Below the pieces are notes generated by a model. The model did no database searches. It worked only from the letters and a program-made list of their open reading frames with translations, and was not told the DNA's origin. From Oscillospiraceae bacterium (GTDB lineage Bacteria; Bacillota; Clostridia; Oscillospirales; Butyricicoccaceae): a DNA stretch of 16,501 nt. Positions 7,768 through 15,758 of the stretch are shown here, in pieces. The DNA lies in NCBI GenBank assembly GCA_902797555.1, contig CADBTM010000081.1:1-16501 (forward strand), in the 5' to 3' direction. Numbering within the stretch: the first letter of the stretch is position 1; each line of letters starts with the position of its first letter. A program made the position numbers and the translations under genes.

Positions 7768-9745
7768 GCTGTGCGTGTTTGCCGGCACCACCGAGGGGCG
7801 GGAGCTGATCGAGTTTCTTTCCTCCCAGCCTGTGGAGTTGATGGCCTGTGTTGCGACCGAATACGGCAGAGAGCTGATCGCTCCGGCGAAGAATCTTTGC
7901 GTTTCCGCCCAGCGTCTCACCGAGACGGAGATGGAAGCTCTCTTCCGGGAAAACTCCTTTGACCTGGTGATCGATGCCACCCATCCCTATGCGCCGATCG
8001 TCACCGAAAACATCGTATCGGCGTGCAGAGCAACAGGGACAGAGTATCTGCGCCTTCTGCGGGAGGGCAACAGTGTCCCGGAGGACGCGGTGTTCGTGCC
8101 CGATACCGATGCGGCAGCCGTTTTTTTGGCGGGCACAGAGGGCAATATCCTTTTGACTACCGGCAGTAAGGAGCTGCACAAATATACCGTTATTCCCGAC
8201 CTTGGGGAACGGGCGTGGGCGCGGGTGCTGCCCATGGACGATTCCCTGCGTCTGTGCAAAGAGGCAGGGTTTGCTCCCAAGCACATCATCGCCATGCAGG
8301 GACCGTTTTCTCAGGAAATCAACGAGGCCATGCTGCGGGGGATCCATGCCCGCTGGATGGTGACCAAGGAGGGCGGAACCACAGGCGGCTTTGACGAGAA
8401 AATCGCCGCAGCGCAGGCTTGCGGTGTGACCACCGTGGTCATCGGCCGTCCGCCCCAGATGGACGGCGTGGGCTTCTCCCGGACTATCGATCTGATCTGC
8501 GAAAGATTCGGGTTAGAGTTCCGTCCGCAGGTCGCCGTTGTGGGCATCGGCCCCGGCGCAAAGGCGGCGATGACGGAAGAGGTGCAGACGGCTATCGCGC
8601 AGGCAGACTGCCTCATTGGCGCTGCCCGCATGCTGGAGGCTGTAAAAGGGGACTGGCAGTCCTGTGTGGACGCCATCGCCCCGCAAAAAATCGCAGAGTA
8701 TATCCACACCCATCGGGAGCATCGCCGGTTTGCGGTGGTCATGTCGGGAGACAGCGGCTTTTTCAGCGGAACGAAAAAGCTGCTTCCGCTGCTTATGAAT
8801 TGCACGGTGCGCGTGCTCCCGGGACTTAGTTCTCTTTCCGTTCTGTGCGCTCGGCTGGGCGTTTCCTATGAGGATGTCGTGCCGGTCAGCGTTCACGGAC
8901 GGGATCATGATATCGCTCCCGATGTGCGCCGCAATTCCAGAGTGTTTGCCCTTGTGGGCGGCGAGAACGGCATGGCAAATCTTTGCCGCAGGCTGTCTGA
9001 CGCCGGACTTGGTGATGTGCGCGTCAGCGTGGGCGAACGTCTCAGCTATCCCGACGAACGCATCACCCGAGGAACGGCGGAAGCTCTGCAAAACGGCTGC
9101 TTCCAACCTCTCAGTGTGGCGCTCATCGAAAACGACAACGCCGGAGAAGCGCCCTTTTTCGGTCTGCCCGACAGCGCCTTTTTGCGGGGCAGCGGGGAGG
9201 ACGGCGTGGTTCCCATGACCAAGAGCGAGGTGCGGGCGGTGTGTATGTCCAAGCTGCGTGTTCAACCGGATTCGATCTGCTGGGACGTGGGTGCCGGGAC
9301 TGGCTCGGTTTCCATCGAAATGGCCTCTCAGGCCTATAACGGTGCGGTATATGCCATCGAAAAGAAGGAAGCCGCCGTTCAGCTTTTGACGGAAAACAAG
9401 GATGTATTTCACGCGGACAATCTCCACGTGATCTCCGGCGCGGCACCCGAAGCGTGTGCTGACCTTGCCGCGCCAACCCATGTGTTTATCGGCGGCTCGT
9501 CGGGCAACCTGCGGGACATTGTCACTCTGATTCTGGATAAAAACCCGAGGGCGCGCATCGTTGCCACAGCGATCACGCTGGAATCGGTGGCCGAGCTCAC
9601 CGAGCTTTTGGGCGAGTTTACCGGGGGAGAGACCGAGATCGTTTCCATGACAGTGGCCCGGGGCAGAACGGCGGGACGGTATCATCTGATGACCGGACAA
9701 AACCCCATTTATATCTTTACCATGCAGCGGGGGATCGACGGATGA
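7760..9745 (+). CDS. cbiJET: CbiJ-CbiE-CbiT fusion: cobalt-precorrin-6A reductase / C5- and C15-methyltransferase (decarboxylating)
   Basis: A 661-residue protein carrying three cobalamin activities. Residues 1 to about 250 are CbiJ/CobK, which reduces cobalt-precorrin-6A: CVFAGTTEGREL at the N-terminus, VIDATHPYAP near residue 75, and MQGPFSQEINEAM. From residue 258 a CbiE TP methylase begins (VAVVGIGPGAKAAMT), with MSGDSGFFSG further on; it methylates C-5. From about residue 485 a class I SAM methyltransferase of CbiT type follows (PMTKSEVRA, then DVGAGTGSVSIEMA from 509), which methylates C-15 and decarboxylates the acetate arm. The GTG at 7760 overlaps cbiH by 8 bp and has GGGGG at 7748-7752. 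CbiE-CbiT fusions (CobL) are common; addition of CbiJ in front is less usual. No frameshift is visible. The end overlaps cbiB by 4 bp. Confidence 0.95.
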   Translation: MYKLCVFAGTTEGRELIEFLSSQPVELMACVATEYGRELIAPAKNLCVSAQRLTETEMEALFRENSFDLVIDATHPYAPIVTENIVSACRATGTEYLRLLREGNSVPEDAVFVPDTDAAAVFLAGTEGNILLTTGSKELHKYTVIPDLGERAWARVLPMDDSLRLCKEAGFAPKHIIAMQGPFSQEINEAMLRGIHARWMVTKEGGTTGGFDEKIAAAQACGVTTVVIGRPPQMDGVGFSRTIDLICERFGLEFRPQVAVVGIGPGAKAAMTEEVQTAIAQADCLIGAARMLEAVKGDWQSCVDAIAPQKIAEYIHTHREHRRFAVVMSGDSGFFSGTKKLLPLLMNCTVRVLPGLSSLSVLCARLGVSYEDVVPVSVHGRDHDIAPDVRRNSRVFALVGGENGMANLCRRLSDAGLGDVRVSVGERLSYPDERITRGTAEALQNGCFQPLSVALIENDNAGEAPFFGLPDSAFLRGSGEDGVVPMTKSEVRAVCMSKLRVQPDSICWDVGAGTGSVSIEMASQAYNGAVYAIEKKEAAVQLLTENKDVFHADNLHVISGAAPEACADLAAPTHVFIGGSSGNLRDIVTLILDKNPRARIVATAITLESVAELTELLGEFTGGETEIVSMTVARGRTAGRYHLMTGQNPIYIFTMQRGIDG

Positions 9746-10704
9746 AGTGGTCTCTGTATGCCATGCTGATCGGCTTTGTCATCGACCTGATCGTTGGCGA
9801 TCCCCACAGCATTCCCCATCCGGTAGTGTGGATCGGCAAGCTGATCTCCCTTCTGGACAAAACGCTGCGCAAGGTGTTTCCAAAGACCGTTCTTGGGGAA
9901 AACATGGCGGGAGGCGTGCTGTGGATCCTTGTTGTGACCGTATCCACGGCGATCCCTGCGCTGTTGCTTTGGTTGTGCATGAAGGTACACCCCGCATTTC
10001 GTCTTTGCGTGGAGAGCATCATGTGCTGGCAGGTGCTGGCGACAAAATCCCTGCGGGACGAGAGCATGAAGGTGTATTCCGCCCTCAGAACCGGCGATCT
10101 GAATGCATCCCGGTATGCGGTCTCCATGATCGTTGGCCGGGACACCCAGCGCCTGGACGAAAAAGGCGTCGCCCGCGCCGCGGTGGAGACGGTGGCCGAA
10201 AACACTTCTGACGGTGTGATTGCCCCGCTGATCTTTCTTGCGATCGGCGGCGCTCCGCTGGGCTTTTTCTACAAGGCGGTCAACACCATGGATTCCATGC
10301 TGGGCTATGTGGAGCCGCCTTACAAAAATATCGGACTTGTACCCGCAAAAATGGACGACGTGATGAACTTTCTTCCCGCCCGCCTGTCAGCGCTTCTGAT
10401 GCTTGCCGCCGGCACTTTTTTACGGATGGATCGGAAAAACGGCTGGAAGATCTATCGGCGGGATCGCTACAATCACGCCAGCCCCAACTCCGCCCAAACC
10501 GAATCGGTGTGCGCGGGACTGCTGGATCTGCGATTGGCAGGAGATGCGTGGTACCACGGCGTCCTGCACAAGAAAAAGTATATCGGCGATCCGATCCGGG
10601 AGATAGAAATTGAGGACATTCCACGCGCTTGCCGTCTGCTGTACCTGACGGCGATTCTGGGCTTGATTCTGTTTGCAGGGATCAAGCTGCTCATTCTGTT
10701 GTAA
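9742..10704 (+). CDS. cbiB: Adenosylcobinamide-phosphate synthase (CbiB)
   Basis: Inner-membrane enzyme that attaches (R)-1-amino-2-propanol phosphate, the product of CobD, to adenosylcobyric acid. It has 320 residues, the normal length, with hydrophobic helices at both ends. Family motifs are DPHSIPHPVVWIGK near residue 20, AAVETVAENTSDGVIAPL in the middle, KAVNTMDSMLGY shortly after, and ASPNSAQTESVCAG in the C-terminal third. The start overlaps the fusion gene by 4 bp (ATGA), with a GGGGGA ribosome site a few bases upstream. It is followed after 11 bp by the aminotransferase gene whose product supplies its substrate. Confidence 0.97.
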   Translation: MKWSLYAMLIGFVIDLIVGDPHSIPHPVVWIGKLISLLDKTLRKVFPKTVLGENMAGGVLWILVVTVSTAIPALLLWLCMKVHPAFRLCVESIMCWQVLATKSLRDESMKVYSALRTGDLNASRYAVSMIVGRDTQRLDEKGVARAAVETVAENTSDGVIAPLIFLAIGGAPLGFFYKAVNTMDSMLGYVEPPYKNIGLVPAKMDDVMNFLPARLSALLMLAAGTFLRMDRKNGWKIYRRDRYNHASPNSAQTESVCAGLLDLRLAGDAWYHGVLHKKKYIGDPIREIEIEDIPRACRLLYLTAILGLILFAGIKLLILL

Positions 10705-10715
10705 GAGGCGAAACG

Positions 10716-11774
10716 ATGCTCTATCAGACAAAGAATCCCCATGGCGGCGACCTGTTCGGCAGGGAAGAGACTCTGGACTTTTCCTCCAATATCCACCCCC
10801 TCGGCACGCCGGAGTCCGTCAAGCGTGCCGTGATCGGCTGTGCCGACCGGTTGGATTGCTATCCGGATCCCTATTGCAGGGCACTGGTGGCAGCCATTGC
10901 CCAAAAAGAGGGCATCCCGGAGGATCAGATCCTATGCGGCTGCGGTGCGGCAGAGCTGATTTTTTCCTTTTGTGCCGCTGCGAGACCGCAAACGGTGCTG
11001 ATGCCTGTTCCCACGTTTTCCGAATATGCAAATGCCTTGCAGCAAAACGGCTGTAAAGTGATTGAGCATTTCATGCTTCCGGACAAGGATTTCCCATTGG
11101 AAGAAGACTTTTTGCAGTCGATACGGCTTCACACGCCTGACGCTGTCTTTCTGTGCAACCCCAACAATCCCACCGGCAGGCTCATCCCGCAAAAGGTGCT
11201 CCTTGCCACCGTCGATCTGTGCGAGCGGATGGGGTGCCGACTGTTTGTGGACGAGTGCTTTCTGGAACTGTCCGACGGCTGGAAAGGGGACAGCCTGAAG
11301 AATCTTTTGACCGCGCATCCCACTCTGTTTTTGCTCAGGGCATTTACAAAAAGCTATGGCATGGCGGGACTACGGCTGGGCTACTGTCTCAGCGGGGACA
11401 AGGCACTGCTGCAAAAGATGGGTTCTGCCGTTCAGCCGTGGAACGTATCCCTCCCGGCGCAGGCGGCCGGAATCGCTGCGATGAGGGAAACCGGGTTTGT
11501 TTCTGCCGGGCGGGAAATCATCCAGACAGAACGCCCGTGGATGGAAGAGCATCTCAGGCAAATTGGCTTTACAGTGGTTCCGTCTCAAGCGAATTTCATT
11601 CTGTTTTTCGGAGATGCGGGGCTGGGCGAGGCGATCCTGCCTTACGGAGTCCAGATTCGGGATTGCAGCAATTACAGCGGACTTGGGGCAGGGTGGTACC
11701 GCGTGGCTGTCAAACGCCATGCGCAGAATGCAAAGCTGATTGATGCGCTTGCCCACATCAAAAGAGGTGGATAA
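10716..11774 (+). CDS. cobD: Threonine-phosphate decarboxylase-like PLP aminotransferase (CobD)
   Basis: Fold-type I PLP enzyme. In this context it most likely decarboxylates L-threonine O-3-phosphate to aminopropanol phosphate for CbiB. With the ATG at 10716 it has 352 residues and begins MLYQTKNPHGGDLF, followed by DFSSNIHPLGTPESV, the usual CobD opening. CNPNNPTGRLI and VDECFLEL are conserved, and the PLP-binding lysine is residue 212 in FTKSYGMAGLRLGY. AAGAGG at 10703-10708 serves as ribosome site; an upstream in-frame ATG at 10629 would overlap cbiB and lacks homology. The family is close to histidinol-phosphate aminotransferase, but position between cbiB and cbiP makes CobD much more likely. 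It ends 1 bp before cbiP. Confidence 0.92.
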   Translation: MLYQTKNPHGGDLFGREETLDFSSNIHPLGTPESVKRAVIGCADRLDCYPDPYCRALVAAIAQKEGIPEDQILCGCGAAELIFSFCAAARPQTVLMPVPTFSEYANALQQNGCKVIEHFMLPDKDFPLEEDFLQSIRLHTPDAVFLCNPNNPTGRLIPQKVLLATVDLCERMGCRLFVDECFLELSDGWKGDSLKNLLTAHPTLFLLRAFTKSYGMAGLRLGYCLSGDKALLQKMGSAVQPWNVSLPAQAAGIAAMRETGFVSAGREIIQTERPWMEEHLRQIGFTVVPSQANFILFFGDAGLGEAILPYGVQIRDCSNYSGLGAGWYRVAVKRHAQNAKLIDALAHIKRGG

Positions 11775-11775
11775 A

Positions 11776-13236
11776 ATGGCAAAGAATATCATGATTCAGG
11801 GCACCATGTCCAATGCGGGGAAAAGCCTGCTTGCTGCCGGACTGTGCCGGATTTTCAAACAGGACGGCTATCGTGTCGCGCCGTTCAAAAGCCAGAATAT
11901 GGCGCTCAATTCCTTCATCACAAAGACGGGCGGCGAAATGGGCAGAGCACAGGTGGTGCAGGCGGAGGCTGCCGGCATCGCCCCCGACGTGCGTATGAAT
12001 CCCATTTTGCTCAAGCCAACCACCGACGTAGGCAGTCAGGTCATCGTCAACGGCGTCGTACAGGGCAATATGCGTGCGATGGAATACTACAAGCGCAAAC
12101 GGGAATATATCCCCGCTGTGATGGAGGCCTACAACAGCCTTGCGCAGGACTATGACATCATTGTCATCGAGGGCGCGGGCAGCCCAGCCGAAATCAACCT
12201 CAAGCAGGAGGACATCGTCAACATGGGGCTGGCCAAGCTGGTGGACGCCCCGGTCCTTCTTGTGGGAGATATCGATCGGGGCGGCGTTTTTGCCCAGCTT
12301 TACGGCACGGTTGCACTGCTGGAGGAGGACGAGCGACGCAGGATCAAGGGTACGATTGTCAACAAGTTTCGCGGCGACCGCGCCATTCTCGAGCCCGGAC
12401 TGAAGATTCTTGAAGAGCTGTGCAAGGTACCGGTGGTGGGCGTTGTGCCGTATACCCATGTGGATATCGACGATGAGGACAGCCTCACCGAGCGTTTTCA
12501 TCGGGACACTGCCCGCAAGCTGCTGGACATCGCGGTGATCCGCCTGCCACGCATCTCCAATTTCACCGATTTCAGCCCCTTCGAGCGGTTTGAAAACGTC
12601 TCTCTGCGCTATGTGACTTCCACCAATGACCTGCATGAGCCCGATATGATCCTCATCCCCGGTACAAAGAGCACCATCGCCGATCTGAAATGGCTGCGGG
12701 AAAGCGGTCTGGAAGCCAGGATCCTGCAGGCGGCCAGTCGTGGAACGCTGGTATTCGGCATCTGCGGTGGATTTCAGATGCTGGGGAAACGCATCTCCGA
12801 TCCCGATCAGGTGGAAGCGGCGGGAATCACCGAGCTTGCGGGAATGGGTCTGTTGGAGCATGAAACTGTCTTTGAGGGTCAGAAGGTGCAGACTCAGACC
12901 AGCGGCGTGTTCGGAACGGTGGAAGGGCTGCTGTCCGGACTGAGCGGGCTCAAGTATGAGGGCTATGAGATTCATATGGGCCGCAGCGGCGAGCGGCGTC
13001 CCGTCTATGGCGGGGGAAACATTTACGGAAGCTATATCCACGGGATCTTTGACGCCCCCGGAGTGACAGAAGCGGTGCTCAAAGCGCTGTGTGCCCAAAA
13101 GGGCGTTGACTATGCCCGGCTCGGCACCTTTGATCTTCTGGAGTATAAGGAACGGCAATACGATCTGCTGGCAGACGCCGTGCGCGGGGGACTGGATATG
13201 GACTATGTCTACCGAATCGTCAACCGTGAGGTCTGA
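11776..13236 (+). CDS. cbiP: Cobyric acid synthase (CbiP/CobQ)
   Basis: Glutamine-dependent amidase that adds four amides (b, d, e, g) to adenosylcobyrinate a,c-diamide to give adenosylcobyric acid. With the ATG at 11776 it has 486 residues, normal for the family. The N-terminal P-loop is GTMSNAGKS at 9-17, followed by PFKSQNMALNSF and GRAQVVQAEAAG. LLVGDIDRGGVFAQLYGT marks the middle. The C-terminal class I-like amidotransferase domain has the nucleophile Cys330 in GICGGFQML and His422 in GSYIHGIFD. AGAGGTGG at 11763-11770 is the ribosome site; the in-frame ATG at 11740 lies within the cobD gene and adds unmatched residues. It is the last gene of the operon, ending 12 bp before the terminator. 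Confidence 0.97.
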   Translation: MAKNIMIQGTMSNAGKSLLAAGLCRIFKQDGYRVAPFKSQNMALNSFITKTGGEMGRAQVVQAEAAGIAPDVRMNPILLKPTTDVGSQVIVNGVVQGNMRAMEYYKRKREYIPAVMEAYNSLAQDYDIIVIEGAGSPAEINLKQEDIVNMGLAKLVDAPVLLVGDIDRGGVFAQLYGTVALLEEDERRRIKGTIVNKFRGDRAILEPGLKILEELCKVPVVGVVPYTHVDIDDEDSLTERFHRDTARKLLDIAVIRLPRISNFTDFSPFERFENVSLRYVTSTNDLHEPDMILIPGTKSTIADLKWLRESGLEARILQAASRGTLVFGICGGFQMLGKRISDPDQVEAAGITELAGMGLLEHETVFEGQKVQTQTSGVFGTVEGLLSGLSGLKYEGYEIHMGRSGERRPVYGGGNIYGSYIHGIFDAPGVTEAVLKALCAQKGVDYARLGTFDLLEYKERQYDLLADAVRGGLDMDYVYRIVNREV

Positions 13237-13248
13237 TCTCTTTCAATG

Positions 13249-13273
13249 GGCGGGGGAAACCCCGCCTTGTTTT
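13249..13273 (+). terminator. Intrinsic terminator of the cobalamin operon
   Basis: A perfect 7-bp GC stem (GGCGGGG at 13249-13255 with CCCCGCC at 13260-13266) closes on a GAAA tetraloop and is followed by TTGTTTTT. It starts 12 bp after the cbiP stop. This is a textbook Rho-independent terminator. Confidence 0.93.
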
Positions 13274-13295
13274 TATTGTGCGGGTATTGTATAAT
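13267..13295 (+). promoter_or_regulatory. Predicted sigma-A promoter for the SGNH hydrolase
   Basis: TTGTTT at 13267-13272 and a perfect TATAAT at 13290-13295 are separated by exactly 17 bp. The -35 box is formed by the T-tract of the preceding terminator. A ribosome site (GAGGTGAG, 13302-13309) and the ATG at 13315 follow, giving a leader of only about 13 nt. Confidence 0.75.
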
Positions 13296-13314
13296 AATCG
13301 ACGAGGTGAGATCG

Positions 13315-14397
13315 ATGAAAATCGAAGAAATCGACCGCAATTTCCGCGTTTCCGCCTATGCGGGACGGACGGATATCGTGTTTCGGGACTGCAAAAGCCA
13401 GCCCTTTTCCATTCACGGTGTGATGTGGAGCGAAACAGAAGACTGCTTTGTCCGCATGCCGCAGAGCGTCGCGGAGCAAACCAGCCCGGGTGTGGCGCAG
13501 CTCAACTGCAACACCGCCGGCGGGCGGGTGCGGTTTTGCACCGATTCGGAATATATCGCCATCCGCGTCACGTTGACGGGCATCAATAAAATGCCCCACT
13601 TCGCCCTGACGGGCAGCACGGGCTTTGACCTGACCGTCACCGAGGCGGAAAAGGATCGTTTTGTGGGCAGCTACATCCCGCCCTTCGGTGTAACGGAGGG
13701 GTACACGTCGCTTTTGACCGCGGGGGAAAAGCGTATGCGCCAGATCACGATTCATTTTCCGCTCTATTGCGGCGTCCGTTCGCTGGAGATCGGCGTGCAG
13801 CAGAGTGCGGAGCTTGCGCCGGCCCGGCCGTATGCGATCGAAAAGCCGGTGCTCTATTACGACTCGTCCATCACTCAAGGCGGGTGCGCCTCCCGACCGG
13901 CCAACGCCTATCCGGCCATGCTTTCCCAGTGGATGGATTGCGATCATATCAATTTGGGCTTTTCGGGCAGCGCCTGCGGAGAGCCGGTCATGGCGGATTA
14001 TATCGCCGGACTGGATTGCTCTGTTTTTGTATATGACTATGACAACAACGCTCCCACCGCGCAGCACTTGCTCGCCACCCACGAGCCGCTGTTTCTCCGT
14101 TTTCGGAAAACCCATCCCCACACGCCTGTGATCGTCCTGTCCCGGCCAAAGCTCCATCTCACCGGAGAGGAACAGCAAAGAAAGGAGATCCTCCGCGCAA
14201 CGGCAGAGAATGCCCGCAAGCGAGGCGATCGGGCGGTAGAGTTTTTGGACGGAAGCCTGCTCTTTGCCCGTACCGGAGGGGAGAACGCTACGGTGGACAA
14301 CAGCCACCCCAATGATCTTGGATTTTTCTTTATGGCGGAGGCGCTTGTGCCGCTGCTTCGGCAGGCGTTTTCGGGAAATCTTCGGAAAGCACATTGA
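13315..14397 (+). CDS. Two-domain SGNH/GDSL hydrolase (esterase/acylhydrolase)
   Basis: A 360-residue SGNH-type hydrolase, probably cytoplasmic since no signal peptide is visible. The N-terminal beta-rich domain (about residues 1-165) contains GFDLT at 103-107, resembling the GxDLY motif of the N-terminal domain that accompanies these esterases. The catalytic domain starts near residue 178: the nucleophile serine is residue 185 in DSSITQGG, then GFSGSACGEP, DYDNNAP, THEPLFLRF, and the catalytic pair Asp328/His331 in DNSHPND. Relatives usually read YGSSITQG, so the Tyr-Asp before the serines is slightly unusual. The ATG at 13315 is supported by GAGGTGAG; the in-frame ATG at 13246 would run through the terminator. 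Substrate is unknown; a sugar or short-chain acyl ester is plausible by family. It has its own promoter and does not belong to the cobalamin operon. Confidence 0.9.
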   Translation: MKIEEIDRNFRVSAYAGRTDIVFRDCKSQPFSIHGVMWSETEDCFVRMPQSVAEQTSPGVAQLNCNTAGGRVRFCTDSEYIAIRVTLTGINKMPHFALTGSTGFDLTVTEAEKDRFVGSYIPPFGVTEGYTSLLTAGEKRMRQITIHFPLYCGVRSLEIGVQQSAELAPARPYAIEKPVLYYDSSITQGGCASRPANAYPAMLSQWMDCDHINLGFSGSACGEPVMADYIAGLDCSVFVYDYDNNAPTAQHLLATHEPLFLRFRKTHPHTPVIVLSRPKLHLTGEEQQRKEILRATAENARKRGDRAVEFLDGSLLFARTGGENATVDNSHPNDLGFFFMAEALVPLLRQAFSGNLRKAH

Positions 14398-14422
14398 CTT
14401 TTTCCGTGCAAAGCGCTAAAAT
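14394..14422 (+). promoter_or_regulatory. Predicted sigma-A promoter for the aminotransferase
   Basis: TTGACT (14394-14399) and TAAAAT (14417-14422) are spaced by 17 bp. The -35 box contains the TGA stop codon of the SGNH hydrolase gene. No terminator separates the two genes, so readthrough from the hydrolase promoter is also likely. Confidence 0.75.
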
Positions 14423-14455
14423 ACACTATATTTCTCCGACGAAGGAGGCGCCATT

Positions 14456-15637
14456 ATGCCGCAACTCAGCCATCGGGTCGGAACCTTTACCGATTCTGTC
14501 ATACGCCGTATGACCCGCATTTGCTATGAAACCGAGGGGAGCATCAATCTGTCTCAGGGCTTTCCCGACTTTGACCCGCCGCAGGAGATCCTGGATGCCC
14601 TCAAGGCCAACGCAGTGGGCGGCATGCAGCATCAGTATCCCATCCCATATGGAACGCTGCCCCTGCGTAAATGCATCGCCGAAACCTATTCCAAACGGTT
14701 TGGGCGGGAGCTCGATCCGGAAAACGAGGTCATCGTTACCTGCGGCTCCACTGAAGCCATGGTATCGGTGATGATGACCATCTGCAACCCCGGAGACAAG
14801 GTGATCCTCTTCAGCCCGTTTTATGAAAACTATAATGCCGATATGATCATCAGCGGCGCACAGCCCATCTTTGTGCCGCTGGTGCCGCCTTCCTTTGCCT
14901 TTGATCCCGCCGTGCTGGAGGCAGCATTCCAGCAGCATCCCAAGGCGATCCTGATCTGCAATCCCTCCAATCCCTGCGGAAAGGTGTTTACCAGGGATGA
15001 GCTGGCATTGATCCTTCACCTTGCGGAAAAGTACGACGCCTTTGTTGTCACGGATGAGGTGTACGAGCACATCGTGTTCGCCCCCAATGTGCACGTTCAC
15101 GCCGCGTCCCTGCCCGGCGGGTTTGAGCGCACCATCACCTGCAATTCGCTTTCCAAGACCTTTTCCATCACCGGATGGCGTCTCGGCTTTATTATCGCGC
15201 CCAAATGGGTGGTCGACAACGCGAAAAAGTTCCATGACTTCCTCACCGCGGGCTCTGCAGGCCCCTTGCAGGAAAGCGCCTGCGCCGGCTTCCGCATGGG
15301 AGAGGACTATTATCGCTGGTTCAACGAGATGTATACCCGCAAACGGGATCTGTTCGTTCGGGGACTGGACGAGATCGGCATCAAGCACACCGTGCCTCAG
15401 GGCTCCTATTTTATTATGGTGGATATTTCCGACTTTTTGGCAAAGCCTCAGTTTGCCGGATGGACGGACATGCAGTTCTGCGAGTGGATGATCCGGGAGG
15501 TCGGCGTCGCCGCCGTGCCGGGCTCCAGCTTTTTCCGCGAGCCGGTGAATCATCTCATCCGCCTGCATTTTGCCAGAAGGGAAGAGGTGCTGGAAGAAGC
15601 ACTGAAACGGCTGGCAAAACTGAAAAAGTATCTTTGA
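14456..15637 (+). CDS. Class I/II PLP-dependent aminotransferase
   Basis: A 393-residue fold-type I aminotransferase of the aspartate/kynurenine/methionine aminotransferase group. The N-terminal region has INLSQGFPDFDPP and IPYGTLPLRKCIAE; the middle has TCGSTEAM, ICNPSNPCGKVF and VTDEVYEHIVF; the PLP lysine is residue 234 in NSLSKTFSITGWRLGF; and the C-terminal arginine motif is HLIRLHFAR. The ATG at 14456 follows a strong AAGGAGG (14442-14448). Length is normal and the gene looks intact. Exact amino donor cannot be read from sequence; similarity in style to PatA- and YbdL-like enzymes is my impression only. It has its own promoter and terminator and is followed by rpoB. Confidence 0.93.
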   Translation: MPQLSHRVGTFTDSVIRRMTRICYETEGSINLSQGFPDFDPPQEILDALKANAVGGMQHQYPIPYGTLPLRKCIAETYSKRFGRELDPENEVIVTCGSTEAMVSVMMTICNPGDKVILFSPFYENYNADMIISGAQPIFVPLVPPSFAFDPAVLEAAFQQHPKAILICNPSNPCGKVFTRDELALILHLAEKYDAFVVTDEVYEHIVFAPNVHVHAASLPGGFERTITCNSLSKTFSITGWRLGFIIAPKWVVDNAKKFHDFLTAGSAGPLQESACAGFRMGEDYYRWFNEMYTRKRDLFVRGLDEIGIKHTVPQGSYFIMVDISDFLAKPQFAGWTDMQFCEWMIREVGVAAVPGSSFFREPVNHLIRLHFARREEVLEEALKRLAKLKKYL

Positions 15638-15651
15638 TGGAAATGAAAAAT

Positions 15652-15683
15652 GCCGCCGCGTGATACCACGCGGCGGCGTTTTT
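15652..15683 (+). terminator. Strong intrinsic terminator after the aminotransferase
   Basis: An 11-bp perfect stem (GCCGCCGCGTG at 15652-15662 with CACGCGGCGGC at 15667-15677) with a 4-nt loop is followed by GTTTTTG. It begins 14 bp after the stop codon and isolates rpoB from upstream transcription. Confidence 0.94.
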
Positions 15684-15695
15684 GTCAATAGGGCG

Positions 15696-15753
15696 TTTTT
15701 TACGAAATTTTTTGTGAAAAACAGTTGACTTGTACAAAAAAGGGTGTTAAAAT
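15696..15753 (+). promoter_or_regulatory. Predicted strong rpoB promoter with UP-like element
   Basis: TTGACT at 15725-15730 and TAAAAT at 15748-15753 are exactly 17 bp apart. Just upstream (15696-15721) are two T-tracts and an A-tract, like an UP element that binds the RNA polymerase alpha subunit. A start near 15760 gives a leader of roughly 160 nt before the rpoB ATG. Confidence 0.82.
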
Positions 15754-15758
15754 AAAAA

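Noticed and set aside
10629..10715. N-terminal extension of the cobD-type gene from 10629
   Set aside because: It lies inside the cbiB coding sequence, lacks homology, and the ATG at 10716 has a ribosome site and a typical CobD opening.
11740..11775. cbiP start at 11740
   Set aside because: The extra 12 residues lie within cobD; the ATG at 11776 follows a ribosome site and begins MAKNIMIQGTMS, the usual CbiP N-terminus.
11758..13158. A 466-codon minus-strand frame opposite cbiP, and similar long ones at 4115-5251, 5892-7085, 8513-9700, 13273-14394 and 14426-15688
   Set aside because: Each mirrors a conserved plus-strand gene, shows no domain motif in its translation, and has no independent promoter or ribosome site that I could see.
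13246..13314. Hydrolase start at 13246
   Set aside because: It would place the start codon before the operon terminator and the predicted promoter; the ATG at 13315 has its own ribosome site.
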